A stretch of DNA of 64,000 bases, taken from positions 85,223-149,222 of the forward strand of contig CAYVBQ010000006.1 of NCBI GenBank assembly GCA_964449775.1, in the 5' to 3' direction. The first letter of the stretch is position 1; each line of letters opens with the position of its first letter. A program made the position numbers and the translations under genes. Under the pieces are notes generated by a model, which searched no databases, was not told the DNA's origin, and worked only from the letters and a program-made list of their open reading frames with translations. Positions 17,221 through 26,023 of this stretch are shown piece by piece. Source of the DNA: Fen-1258 sp964449775. GTDB lineage: Bacteria; Bacteroidota; Ignavibacteria; Ignavibacteriales; Melioribacteraceae.

Positions 17221-18468
17221 ATGAACACCGAGATAGTAGAATCCTTTGCGCAGATGGTTCGCGAGAAAAGCGTTGATAAAGACGTTCTTGCCGGAATCAT
17301 AGAAGAAATCTTTGGGATTATGGTTAAAAAGAAATTTGGTTTGGAAGCGAAATACGAAGTTGTTGTTAATATGGATAAGGGCGATATAGAAATCTTTCTT
17401 GAACGGACCATTGTGGATATAGTAAACGACCCGACCAGCGAGATCAGCATTAATGAAGTAAATGAAAAAGGAAATGAGGATGGACTTGAAGTTGGAGAGG
17501 ATTTCGTTCAGAAGATCGAACTCAAAGAATTTGGAAGAAGATTAATAAATCTTGCCCGTCAAAGTCTGAACCAAAAAATCAGAGAGATTGAGAAGGATAT
17601 CATTTATAACGAATACATCGAAATGTTAGGTGAAATAGTTGTTGGCGATATATACCAGGTAAGAAGAAACGATGTATTGGTAAATCATAATAAAAACGAA
17701 TTACTTCTTCCGCGCCATGAGCAGATTCCACGTGAGAAATACCGCAAGGGCGACACAACCCGTGCTGTTGTTAAAGATGTTAAGAAAACTCCAAACGGAC
17801 CAATTGTTTTAATATCGCGTGCCGATAATCTTTTTTTAAGGAGATTGTTTGAAATTGAAATTCCGGAAATTTATGACGGAGTAATTGAGATAAAGGGTAT
17901 TGCCCGCGAACCCGGTGAAAGAGCAAAGATTGCAGTTGAATCGAGCGATCCGCGTATTGATGCTGTCGGAGCCTGCGTTGGAATGAAAGGAGTGCGTATT
18001 CATGCTATTGTTCGTGAATTGAATAATGAAAACATTGATGTTATCAATTACTCGGATGACCCGGTTGTGTTCATTCAAAGATGTCTTGCACCTGCCAAAT
18101 TAAAGCAAATTGATATTGATGAAGATGCTAAGAAGTGTGTTGTAACTGCCGATAGTGATCAAGTTTCGTTAATTGTAGGACGCAACGGTGTTAACATACG
18201 TCTTGCTATTAAACTCAGCGGTTATGAAATTGAAGTTATCAGATTGGAAAAACCATTTGAAGAATATGATGAAGATATTGAGTTAATAGAACTCCGCGAA
18301 GAATTAGGTACTGAGATGGTAGATTTGCTTATCAACAACAGATTAGATACTGCCTTAGAAGTCCTCGGTGCAGGAATTGAGAAGTTAAAGGAAATAGAAG
18401 GACTCGATGAAGAGAAAGCACAACAGATAATCGAGATTCTGGAAAATCAATTTGAAGAAGAAGAATAA
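17221..18468 (+). CDS. nusA: Transcription termination/antitermination factor NusA
   Basis: A 415-residue NusA with an N-terminal RNA polymerase-binding domain (about 1-130), an S1 domain, and KH domains (VGACVGMKGVRIHAIVREL and LIVGRNGVNIRLAIKLSGYEI). The C-terminal tail has a single helix-hairpin-helix-like segment (LEVLGAGIEKLKEIEGLDEEKAQQIIEIL), a shorter version of the E. coli acidic repeats. GAGGAG precedes the ATG. Confidence 0.96.
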   Translation: MNTEIVESFAQMVREKSVDKDVLAGIIEEIFGIMVKKKFGLEAKYEVVVNMDKGDIEIFLERTIVDIVNDPTSEISINEVNEKGNEDGLEVGEDFVQKIELKEFGRRLINLARQSLNQKIREIEKDIIYNEYIEMLGEIVVGDIYQVRRNDVLVNHNKNELLLPRHEQIPREKYRKGDTTRAVVKDVKKTPNGPIVLISRADNLFLRRLFEIEIPEIYDGVIEIKGIAREPGERAKIAVESSDPRIDAVGACVGMKGVRIHAIVRELNNENIDVINYSDDPVVFIQRCLAPAKLKQIDIDEDAKKCVVTADSDQVSLIVGRNGVNIRLAIKLSGYEIEVIRLEKPFEEYDEDIELIELREELGTEMVDLLINNRLDTALEVLGAGIEKLKEIEGLDEEKAQQIIEILENQFEEEE

Positions 18469-18496
18469 ACAGAACATTTAAACGGATAATTACACA

Positions 18497-21136
18497 ATGC
18501 CGGAAACTGCAAAAGAAAAAAAATTACGTCTTTACAAATTTGCTACTGAGTATAATCTCTCAACTGATTCGTTGGTAGAATTTCTTCAGAAGAAGGGCTA
18601 CGATGTAAAGTCTCACATGTCATTATTGACTGATGATATGGTCTCGGAAATCAAATCATTTTTTAAAAAAGATATTGAGAAGGCTGAAAAGCATTACAAG
18701 AAGATTTCGGATTTTCAGAAAAAGAGAACCGAACACGATGAACCGGAAGCCCCGGTTGTAGTGCCCACGAAAGTTGTAGAGGAGAAACCTGCCGGGCTGA
18801 AAATTGAAAAAATCGAGAAAGTTGAAGAGACTTCGGTTGAACCGCTAGAAGTTCCCGCCGCGCCTGTTATCGAAATAGCCGAACAAGTTGTGGCTCCCAA
18901 AATTGTTGAAGAACCCGTTGTAAAAATTGAACAGCCGTTCGAAGAAAAAAGATCTTACAGAACCGAAACAGAAATTGCTCTTGAAGGAAGAAAAAAAGGT
19001 TTAACTATTGTCGGTAAGGTTGATCTTAAGCAGCGACGTGATAGAGTTGAACCGAAGGAAGGAACTGTCCCTCAAAAACCTGCCGTACCGTTAACTCCTT
19101 CACAGGAAGAAGCAGAGAAGAAGAAAAAGAAAAAGAAAATTCTTAAGACAAAGAAAAAAGTTGCAACTCCAGGACAAGCTCCTGAAGAAGTGACTGTTGC
19201 CAAGAAGAAAAGAAAAATTAAACGTCTCGAAATTGATAAACGTGAAGTTGAAGATGCTATCAAAAGAACACTTCTTAGTATTGATGAATCTTCTGTTGGT
19301 GGCCGTGCTTCTGCAAGGAAAAAGAAAAGAAAAGAGAAAGAAGAGATTCAGAATCAAATTCTTCAACAGAAGGAAATTGATAAATCTAAAATAAAAGTTA
19401 GTGAATTCATCGCAGTCAATGAACTTGCACATTTGATGGGTGTCTCAGTAAGCGATGTAATTCAAAAATGTATCGGATTAGGATTGATGGTTTCAATCAA
19501 TCAGCGGCTTGATGTTGAAACGATTACAGTTATTGCCGATGACTTTGGATTTGAAATTGAACTTGAAGAAGAATATCAATCCGACGTTGACGCAGACCAA
19601 CCGGATCCAGTGGAATCACTAAAACCTCGCCCTCCGGTTGTTACAATTATGGGACACGTTGATCATGGTAAAACATCATTGCTTGATTATATACGTCGCG
19701 CAAATGTTGTTGCCGGAGAAGCAGGCGGAATTACCCAGCATATCGGCGCTTACAAAGTTATTCTGGATGACTCCAGAAAAGTAACATTTTTGGATACTCC
19801 CGGTCACGAAGCTTTCACAGCAATGCGTGCGCGCGGAGCCCGTGTTACAGATATCGTTGTATTGATTGTTGCAGCAGATGATGCAGTAATGCCGCAAACT
19901 GTTGAGGCAATTAATCATGCGCTCGCTGCAAACGTTCCAATTATTATCGCAATAAATAAAATTGATAAGCCGAATAGCAACATCGAACGAATTAAACAAC
20001 AACTTGCCGATAGAAATATTTTAGTTGAAGAATGGGGCGGTAAATATCAGTGCGTTGAAGTCTCTGCTAAACTTGGAAAAAATGTCGATCTGCTTTTAGA
20101 GAAATTAGTTCTTGAAGCTGAACTCCTCGACTTGAAAGCTAATCCGGATCGTTTAGCTCGCGGAACAATTATTGAATCCCAGCTTGATAAAGGCAAGGGT
20201 GTTACCGCCACCGTTCTTGTTCAAAAAGGAACTCTAAAAGTCGGCGATCCGTTTATTGCAGGTGTTGTTCACGGACGTGTTAGAGCAATGTTCGATGAAC
20301 GTAGTAAAAAAGTTTTTGAGGCGGGTCCTTCTACTCCGGTGTTAGTTCTCGGTTTTGAATCTGCACCGCAAGCCGGAGATACATTCCATATTGCCGAATC
20401 TGAACGTGATGCACGTGAGATCAGTTTGAAGCGTATGCAGTTGAAACGCGAACAAGATCATCGTCAGGTTCATCATATTACACTTGATGAAATCGCAAGC
20501 CAGATCAGTCATGGCGGATTTAAGGAATTACCTATCATCGTTAAAGGTGACGTGGATGGTTCTATTGAAGCGTTATCAGATTCATTGATGAAATTATCTA
20601 ATCAAGAAGTATCGGTGCGTGTAATTCACAAGGCAGTTGGTGCTATTTCCGAAGGTGATGTGTTATTAGCTGCAGCTTCGGGTGCTATTATTGTCGGATT
20701 CCATGTTAGACCTAATACCAACGCACGCAAACTTGCTGAATCTGAAAAAGTTGATATCCGTCTATATAACATTATTTATGATGCTATAAACGAAATCAAA
20801 TCTGCTCTTGAGGGAATGCTTTCACCGGTTGTTTCTGAAGAGGTTGTTGCAACACTTCTTGTGAAAGATGTTTTCAAAGTGCCAAAAGCCGGAACAATTG
20901 CCGGTTGCTCTGTTCAAGATGGAAAAATTATGAGAAGTAACAAAGTCCGTTTGTTTAGAGATGGCATTGCAGTTTATGAAGGTGAGATCAGTTCACTTCG
21001 AAGATTTAAAGATGATGTTCGTGAAGTGGAAAAAGGATTTGAGTGCGGAGTTAGCATAACAAACTTTAATGATATTAAAACGGGTGACATCATCGAAGCA
21101 TACAAGATGATTGAAACCAAGAAAAAGTTAGAATAG
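18497..21136 (+). CDS. infB: Translation initiation factor IF-2
   Basis: An 879-residue IF-2. Domains in order: an IF2-N motif at the start (KLRLYKFATEYNLSTDSLVEFL), a long charged linker with Pro/Val/Glu and then very Lys-rich stretches (about 75-290), a second IF2-N motif (about 300-355), a GTPase domain with GHVDHGKT (385-392), DTPGHEAF and NKIDKP, then the beta-barrel and fMet-tRNA-binding C-terminal domains. It sits between nusA and rbfA. The Lys-rich linker explains the low-complexity A-rich DNA near 19100-19400. Confidence 0.97.
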   Translation: MPETAKEKKLRLYKFATEYNLSTDSLVEFLQKKGYDVKSHMSLLTDDMVSEIKSFFKKDIEKAEKHYKKISDFQKKRTEHDEPEAPVVVPTKVVEEKPAGLKIEKIEKVEETSVEPLEVPAAPVIEIAEQVVAPKIVEEPVVKIEQPFEEKRSYRTETEIALEGRKKGLTIVGKVDLKQRRDRVEPKEGTVPQKPAVPLTPSQEEAEKKKKKKKILKTKKKVATPGQAPEEVTVAKKKRKIKRLEIDKREVEDAIKRTLLSIDESSVGGRASARKKKRKEKEEIQNQILQQKEIDKSKIKVSEFIAVNELAHLMGVSVSDVIQKCIGLGLMVSINQRLDVETITVIADDFGFEIELEEEYQSDVDADQPDPVESLKPRPPVVTIMGHVDHGKTSLLDYIRRANVVAGEAGGITQHIGAYKVILDDSRKVTFLDTPGHEAFTAMRARGARVTDIVVLIVAADDAVMPQTVEAINHALAANVPIIIAINKIDKPNSNIERIKQQLADRNILVEEWGGKYQCVEVSAKLGKNVDLLLEKLVLEAELLDLKANPDRLARGTIIESQLDKGKGVTATVLVQKGTLKVGDPFIAGVVHGRVRAMFDERSKKVFEAGPSTPVLVLGFESAPQAGDTFHIAESERDAREISLKRMQLKREQDHRQVHHITLDEIASQISHGGFKELPIIVKGDVDGSIEALSDSLMKLSNQEVSVRVIHKAVGAISEGDVLLAAASGAIIVGFHVRPNTNARKLAESEKVDIRLYNIIYDAINEIKSALEGMLSPVVSEEVVATLLVKDVFKVPKAGTIAGCSVQDGKIMRSNKVRLFRDGIAVYEGEISSLRRFKDDVREVEKGFECGVSITNFNDIKTGDIIEAYKMIETKKKLE

Positions 21137-21138
21137 AA

Positions 21139-21498
21139 ATGTCTCATAGATTAGATAAAGTTTCGAGTCTCATTAAAGAAGAACTCAGTTTGATTTTTCT
21201 GCACAAACTTCAGGATCCAAAGCTGGGGCTTATTACTGTAACTAATGTGAAAGTGAGCCCGGATCTTAAGCACACAAAAATTTATATATCTGTATTCGAT
21301 AAAGCGAAGCGTACAAAAGTTTTAGAAAGCGTTAACGAACTTAAGGGTTTGATTAGAAGTCAGCTTGCCGGAAGAATTCAACTTCGTTTTGTTCCGGAAC
21401 TCCATTTTTTTATAGACGATACTTTGGACTACGTTGAAAAGATGGAAGGATTATTTAAAAAAATTCATGAAAGCGATAACGAAAAAAACGATAACTGA
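21139..21498 (+). CDS. rbfA: 30S ribosome-binding factor RbfA
   Basis: A 119-residue KH-like protein for 16S rRNA 5'-end maturation. Recognisable by SHRLDKVSSLIKEELSLIFLHKLQDPKLGLITVTNVKVSPDL and the end RFVPELHFFIDDTLDYVEKMEGL. It starts two bases after infB and overlaps the truB start region. Confidence 0.95.
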   Translation: MSHRLDKVSSLIKEELSLIFLHKLQDPKLGLITVTNVKVSPDLKHTKIYISVFDKAKRTKVLESVNELKGLIRSQLAGRIQLRFVPELHFFIDDTLDYVEKMEGLFKKIHESDNEKNDN

Positions 21499-22192
21499 AA
21501 TTGACCCGGATTTTATCTCAGGCGAAATCATTTTGATTGATAAAGCTTGGCGAAAGAGTTCGTTTGACTGTGTTTATAAAGTTAGAAAAGCGCTTGACGT
21601 AAAAAAAGTTGGGCATGCCGGAACTCTCGATCCGAACGCGACTGGTTTGGTTGTAGTTTGTACCGGAAGAATGACAAAAGAAATATCTAAGATTCAAGAA
21701 CTAGAAAAAACTTATACCGGAATTATTTCGCTCGGGAAAACTACTCCCTCATTTGATGGTGAAAGTAAGTTCGATTCTGAAGAAAAATATGAACACGTTA
21801 CCGAAGAAGAAATTCTCAAAACGCGTGATCTGTTCCTTGGAACTATTTTACAAACACCGCCAATGTTTTCGGCAATAAAGCAGAATGGGCAGCCTCTTTA
21901 CAAACTTGCCCGTAAGGGGAAAGAAGTTGAAAGAGAAGCGCGTGAAGTTAGTATTACAAAGTTTGAGATAAATAAAATTGATCTACCGGATGTTCACTTT
22001 GAAATTAGCTGTTCAAAAGGAACTTATATCAGAGTGATTGCGCACGATTTTGGACAAAAACTTGGATGCGGCGCTTACTTGAAAGAATTAAGACGTACTC
22101 GAATCGGCGAGTTTAAGGTTGAAGATGCATTGACAATTGATGAATTCAAAGAGGTTGCAAAAAATTATACGCTTGTTCCTGAATTGAACTGA
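21467..22192 (+). CDS. truB: tRNA pseudouridine(55) synthase TruB
   Basis: A 241-residue enzyme making pseudouridine 55 in the tRNA T-loop. The catalytic Asp is in VGHAGTLDPNATGLVVV; further motifs are QTPPMFSAIKQNGQPLYKLARKG and CSKGTYIRVIAHDFG. The region usually reading DKPxGxTS is DKAWRKSS here, a local departure from the consensus. An alternative start is ATG 21434; 21467 is preferred because family members begin near ITEIDPDFISGEIILIDK. Either start overlaps rbfA, so the genes are coupled. Confidence 0.93.
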   Translation: MKAITKKTITEIDPDFISGEIILIDKAWRKSSFDCVYKVRKALDVKKVGHAGTLDPNATGLVVVCTGRMTKEISKIQELEKTYTGIISLGKTTPSFDGESKFDSEEKYEHVTEEEILKTRDLFLGTILQTPPMFSAIKQNGQPLYKLARKGKEVEREAREVSITKFEINKIDLPDVHFEISCSKGTYIRVIAHDFGQKLGCGAYLKELRRTRIGEFKVEDALTIDEFKEVAKNYTLVPELN

Positions 22193-22193
22193 A

Positions 22194-23141
22194 ATGAAAG
22201 TTTATACAGAAGTTTCTGATAATATAAAAACAAAAAATGCAGTTGTTACCGTTGGATCATTCGACGGTCTGCATCTAGGTCACTTCAAAATTTTAAATGA
22301 AGTGAAAAAAGTTGTTGCTGGAAAAAAAGGAACCGGTTTCTTGATCACATTCGAGCCGCATCCGCGTTTTGTTCTTTCAAAAGATTTTGAGATGAAGCTT
22401 CTAACTTCGCTTGACGAGAAAAAAGAGATTCTTGAGAAAGCCGGAATTGAAAATTTGATGGTCATAAACTTTACTAAAGAATTCTCGCAGCTTACATCGG
22501 ATGAATTCATTAAAAAATTTATTGTCGATAAGATCGGCGCCTCACATATGGTAATAGGGCATGATCATAAGTTCGGAAAAGACAGATTGGGTGATGTTGT
22601 AAAACTCAGCCAGGTAGGGAAGCTCTATAATTTTGATGTTACCGATGTCTCCGCTGAAAGTATGAACGGAGAGATTATCAGCAGCACGAAGATCAGAAAT
22701 TTTCTTTTTGAAGGAGATATTGAGAAGGCAAATCTGTTTCTCCAAAGAAATTATTCTCTATCCGGAAAAATTGTTATAGGTGCTCAACGTGGAAGAACAC
22801 TTGGCTTTCCAACTGCAAACGTAAAGTTAGATGAACATCGCAAAGCGGTTCCCAAGAACGGCGTCTATATCACTAAGTGTCGGTTGGAAGATGAGATACA
22901 TTTTGGAATTATGAACATCGGTTTTAGGCCGACTTTTGAAAACAAACACGAATTGGTTTTGGAAGTTCACCTGTTGAATTTCAATAGCGACATATATGGA
23001 AGAGCGATAAAGATAGAATTTCTAAAACGATTGCGTGACGAAGTAAAATTTGAATCGAAAGAAGCGCTGATTCATCAGATAAAAACTGATAAACAAAAAG
23101 CTCAGGAAATCATTATGGCATCTCTAAAAACTATTTTTTAA
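22194..23141 (+). CDS. ribF: Bifunctional riboflavin kinase/FAD synthetase RibF
   Basis: A 315-residue enzyme converting riboflavin to FMN and FAD. The N-terminal nucleotidyltransferase domain has VGSFDGLHLGHF and MVIGHDHKFGKDR; the C-terminal flavokinase domain has GRTLGFPTANV and KNGVYITKC. The last seven codons and the TAA are supplied by a MITE-3 element that begins at 23117, so the natural C-terminus has been replaced by ASLKTIF. The lost part is probably only a few residues of the final helix. Confidence 0.95.
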   Translation: MKVYTEVSDNIKTKNAVVTVGSFDGLHLGHFKILNEVKKVVAGKKGTGFLITFEPHPRFVLSKDFEMKLLTSLDEKKEILEKAGIENLMVINFTKEFSQLTSDEFIKKFIVDKIGASHMVIGHDHKFGKDRLGDVVKLSQVGKLYNFDVTDVSAESMNGEIISSTKIRNFLFEGDIEKANLFLQRNYSLSGKIVIGAQRGRTLGFPTANVKLDEHRKAVPKNGVYITKCRLEDEIHFGIMNIGFRPTFENKHELVLEVHLLNFNSDIYGRAIKIEFLKRLRDEVKFESKEALIHQIKTDKQKAQEIIMASLKTIF

Positions 23142-23211
23142 AAAATGGGACACGGATAAAGCGGATAAAAACAGATTTTCACAGATTAGCTTTTGAAGTT
23201 TTAGAGATGCC
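23117..23211. mobile_element. MITE-3, copy a (fused to the end of ribF)
   Basis: A 95-bp element with inverted ends GGCATCTCTAAAAACT and AGTTTTAGAGATGCC (one base length difference). Its first 84 bases are identical to the copy at 46138-46233. It contains the internal text GGACACGGATAAAGCGGAT and no gene. The left end lies inside ribF and provides its stop codon. The flanks (ATTAT / ATTAG) allow only a short, uncertain target duplication. Confidence 0.75.
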
Positions 23212-23217
23212 ATTAGT

Positions 23218-23266
23218 AACACAGATTTTTAATCTGTGTTATTGTGAGCAGATTAAAAATCTGCTC
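23218..23266. terminator. Two consecutive hairpins after ribF
   Basis: AACACAGATT/AATCTGTGTT (10 bp, loop TTT) at 23218-23240 and GAGCAGATT/AATCTGCTC (9 bp, loop AAA) at 23246-23266. They share the AGATT core and lack a long T run, so they may act as weak terminators or be dispersed palindromic repeats. They separate the rimP-ribF operon from rpsO. Confidence 0.5.
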
Positions 23267-23345
23267 TACAAAGAAAAGTTAACTAACTAATAAACTCCGG
23301 TTCATTCTGGGGTTCTATCGAACACACAAATAAAGGAGTAGTAAA

Positions 23346-23615
23346 ATGGCTTTATCAAAAGAGGAAAAATTTGAGATAATCAAAAAATTCGGTAAAACGG
23401 AAAAAGACAGCGGAACAGCCGAAGTGCAAATTGCACTGCTGACCGGAGAGATTAATCGTCTTACAGCTCATTTTGAAGCGCACAAAAAAGATCACGCTTC
23501 AAGACGCGGGTTAATGCAAATGGTTGGAAAAAGAAGAAGACTGCTGGATTATCTGGCAAGTAGAACGATAGAAAGATATCGTACAATAATTAAAGAATTG
23601 AACATAAGAAAGTAA
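23346..23615 (+). CDS. rpsO: Ribosomal protein S15
   Basis: An 89-residue S15 of normal length; the motifs GTAEVQIALLTGEINRLTAHF and KDHASRRGLMQMVGKRRRLLDYL are diagnostic. Strong AAAGGAG ahead of the ATG. It lies 12 bases before pnp, the classical rpsO-pnp pairing. Confidence 0.98.
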   Translation: MALSKEEKFEIIKKFGKTEKDSGTAEVQIALLTGEINRLTAHFEAHKKDHASRRGLMQMVGKRRRLLDYLASRTIERYRTIIKELNIRK

Positions 23616-23627
23616 CGGAGTTTCTAA

Positions 23628-25736
23628 ATGGTTTATACCAAAGAAGTACAAATAGGAAAACAAAAATTAATTTTTGAAACAGGAAAACTTGCCAAACAGG
23701 CAAATGGCGCTGTTGTTGTTCGCTACGGTGATACAATGGTTCTAGTAACTGCGGTTGCCGGTGATTTACGCCCGGATGTGGATTTCTTTCCGCTCAGCGT
23801 TGAGTATAGAGAAAAAGCATTTGCCGCCGGTAAAATTCCCGGTGGATTTTTTAAACGTGAAGGCAAACCTACAGACAAAGAAGTTCTTACAGCACGACTC
23901 ATTGACCGTCCTCTTCGTCCGCTTTTTTCGGATAATTATAGAAACGATACTCAAGTTGCTGCGTTTGTATATTCATACGATAGCGAAAATGATTCGGATG
24001 TAATTGCAGCATGTGCCGCATCGGCTGCGCTTGCTATCTCAGACATTCCATTTCTCGAACCGATTGGTGAAGTTCGAGTTGGAAGAATTAACGGCGAACT
24101 AATTATCAATCCTACTCTAAAAGAAACTGAAGAGAGTGATCTTGAATTAGTTATTGCCGGAACGGAAAGTTCAATCATGATGGTTGAAGGTGAAGCAAAA
24201 GAATTGAGCGAGCAAGTGATGCTTGACGCTCTAAAATTTGCTCACGCAGAAATCAAAAAGATCATCGAAGTTCAAAAAGAATTACGCGAGCTTTGCGGTA
24301 AACCTAAAAGGGTAGTTGCTGAAAAAGTCGTTGATCAGAATTTATTCAACGACATATCCGCAATTGCACATGATAGGTTCAAAGCAATAGTTGCTTCAGT
24401 TCTTGCTAAAGAAGAAAGATCGGCACAGAACCACGCTTTGACAGATGAAGTCCTTGCTGCATTGGCAGAAAAATATCCTGAACAAGAAAAAGCCATCAAG
24501 GAAATTCTTCATGATATGGAGAAAGACTTGATGCGTAAAAGAATCCTTGATGACGGATTGCGTCTTGACGGAAGAAATACAACTCAAGTTAGACCAATCT
24601 CCATCGAGCTTGGAATACTGCCTCGCCCTCACGGAACAGCTCTTTTCACACGAGGTGAAACTCAGAGTTTAACAACTCTAACATTAGGCGCAAAAGGGGA
24701 CGAACAAATAATTGATGGGCTTCAGCCTGAATATAAAAAACGATTTCTTCTTCATTACAACTTTCCGCCGTTCAGTGTTGGCGAAACCGGAAGATTTTCC
24801 GGTGTTGGAAGAAGAGAAGTGGGGCATGGTAATCTTGCAGAACGTTCACTTAAAAATATTATTCCTGCTGAAGATAAATTCCCTTACATCGTTCGTTTGA
24901 ACTCGGATATTCTTGAATCGAACGGTTCATCGTCAATGGCAACAGTTTGTGCCGGATCTCTTGCATTGATGGATGGCGGTGTTCCGATCAAATGCGCTAT
25001 TGCTGGCATTGCTATGGGTCTTGTTAAAGAAGAGAATCAGTTTGCAATCCTTACTGACATTCTTGGAAACGAAGATCATCTTGGTGATATGGATTTCAAA
25101 GTAGCCGGTTCCGAAAATGGAATTACCGCTTTACAGATGGATATCAAAATTCAAGGAATTTCTTACGAGATAATGGAAAAGGCGCTTGCTCAAGCAAAAG
25201 AAGGACGTCTCCATATTCTTAAAATTATGAATGAAGCTATTTCAACTGCTCGTCCAAACATTTCTAATTACGCACCAAGAATCTTCACAACAAAGATTCC
25301 GACAGATAAAATTGGAACTGTTATTGGACCTGGCGGAAAAGTTATTCAGAAGATGCAAAAAGATTTCTGCGTTGATATCAACATCGAAGAAGATGGAACT
25401 GTGAGTATTGCAGGTCAAGATGCAGCTCTGGCAAAAGCAGCTAAAGATTATATCAGACTTCTTGTTGCTGAACCGGAAATCAATAAGATTTACACCGGAA
25501 AAATTATGAAGATCACTGATTTTGGTGCTTTCGTGGAAATTTTTCCGGGTACACAGGGACTTCTTCACATTTCACAGGTTGATACCAAGAGAGTGAATAA
25601 AGTAACGGATGTATTGAAAGAAGGCGAAATGGTAAAAGTAAAATTAATTGCAATTGAAGGTGGAAAATTATCGCTTTCAAGAAAAGCATTGATGAATGAA
25701 ACTCTTGCAACTGAAGAAGCAGAGGAAAAAGAATAA
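23628..25736 (+). CDS. pnp: Polyribonucleotide nucleotidyltransferase (PNPase)
   Basis: A 702-residue 3'-5' phosphorolytic exoribonuclease. Two RNase PH domains are visible (VVRYGDTMVLVTAV near the start; DGRNTTQVRPISIELGILPRPHG in the second), separated by the alpha-helical domain. A KH domain (IGTVIGPGGKVIQKMQ) and a C-terminal S1 domain (GKIMKITDFGAFVEIFPG) follow. The length fits the family. Co-transcribed with rpsO. Confidence 0.97.
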   Translation: MVYTKEVQIGKQKLIFETGKLAKQANGAVVVRYGDTMVLVTAVAGDLRPDVDFFPLSVEYREKAFAAGKIPGGFFKREGKPTDKEVLTARLIDRPLRPLFSDNYRNDTQVAAFVYSYDSENDSDVIAACAASAALAISDIPFLEPIGEVRVGRINGELIINPTLKETEESDLELVIAGTESSIMMVEGEAKELSEQVMLDALKFAHAEIKKIIEVQKELRELCGKPKRVVAEKVVDQNLFNDISAIAHDRFKAIVASVLAKEERSAQNHALTDEVLAALAEKYPEQEKAIKEILHDMEKDLMRKRILDDGLRLDGRNTTQVRPISIELGILPRPHGTALFTRGETQSLTTLTLGAKGDEQIIDGLQPEYKKRFLLHYNFPPFSVGETGRFSGVGRREVGHGNLAERSLKNIIPAEDKFPYIVRLNSDILESNGSSSMATVCAGSLALMDGGVPIKCAIAGIAMGLVKEENQFAILTDILGNEDHLGDMDFKVAGSENGITALQMDIKIQGISYEIMEKALAQAKEGRLHILKIMNEAISTARPNISNYAPRIFTTKIPTDKIGTVIGPGGKVIQKMQKDFCVDINIEEDGTVSIAGQDAALAKAAKDYIRLLVAEPEINKIYTGKIMKITDFGAFVEIFPGTQGLLHISQVDTKRVNKVTDVLKEGEMVKVKLIAIEGGKLSLSRKALMNETLATEEAEEKE

Positions 25737-25776
25737 TTGTTATTCTGAGATGAGGTTGTTCCGAAAGTAGGAAAAT

Positions 25777-25877
25777 GTCATTTCAAAGGAACGAAGTGAC
25801 TGAGAAATCAATATTTTTCTTATGTAGTTAAAGATTTCTCTCCCGATAATCCGCCGAGGCGGAGGGATCGAAATGAC
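25777..25877. repeat. Large imperfect hairpin repeat (GTCATTTC ... GAAATGAC)
   Basis: The outer arms GTCATTTC/GAAATGAC and inner GAGAAATC/GATTTCTC are inverted. Inside the right arm sits a small GC-rich palindrome-like piece (TCCGCCGAGGCGGA, 25850-25863). Repeats of this style are dispersed in Bacteroidota-like genomes. It fills the first half of the gap between pnp and dusB (25737-26023), which has no gene. Confidence 0.6.
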
Positions 25878-25890
25878 AGACGCGGCATTT

Positions 25891-25972
25891 GTCATTCTGA
25901 ATGAAGCGGTAGCGAAATGAAGAATCTGATTTTTGTAATTAGATTCTTCGTCACTGCGTTCCTCAGAATGAC
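25891..25972. repeat. Second hairpin repeat (GTCATTCTGA ... TCAGAATGAC)
   Basis: Perfect 10-bp outer arms and an inner GAAGAATCTGA / TAGATTCTTC pair. It stands directly after the GTCATTTC repeat and is of the same general design, so the pair may have arisen from related elements. Transcribed from pnp, it would make a long stem that could protect or end the message. Confidence 0.6.
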
Positions 25973-26023
25973 GGGATGAAATAACAAATTGTTTTTTGGA
26001 AATGACTGGGTAGAAATTATTAA

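Noticed and set aside
19072..19432. Minus-strand frames opposite the Lys-rich linker of infB
   Set aside because: Low-complexity artefacts (Phe/Leu-rich) of an A-rich coding strand.
23218..23266. A riboswitch or S15 autoregulatory leader before rpsO
   Set aside because: The two hairpins are simple palindromes with a shared AGATT core and show no known S15-binding or riboswitch architecture.
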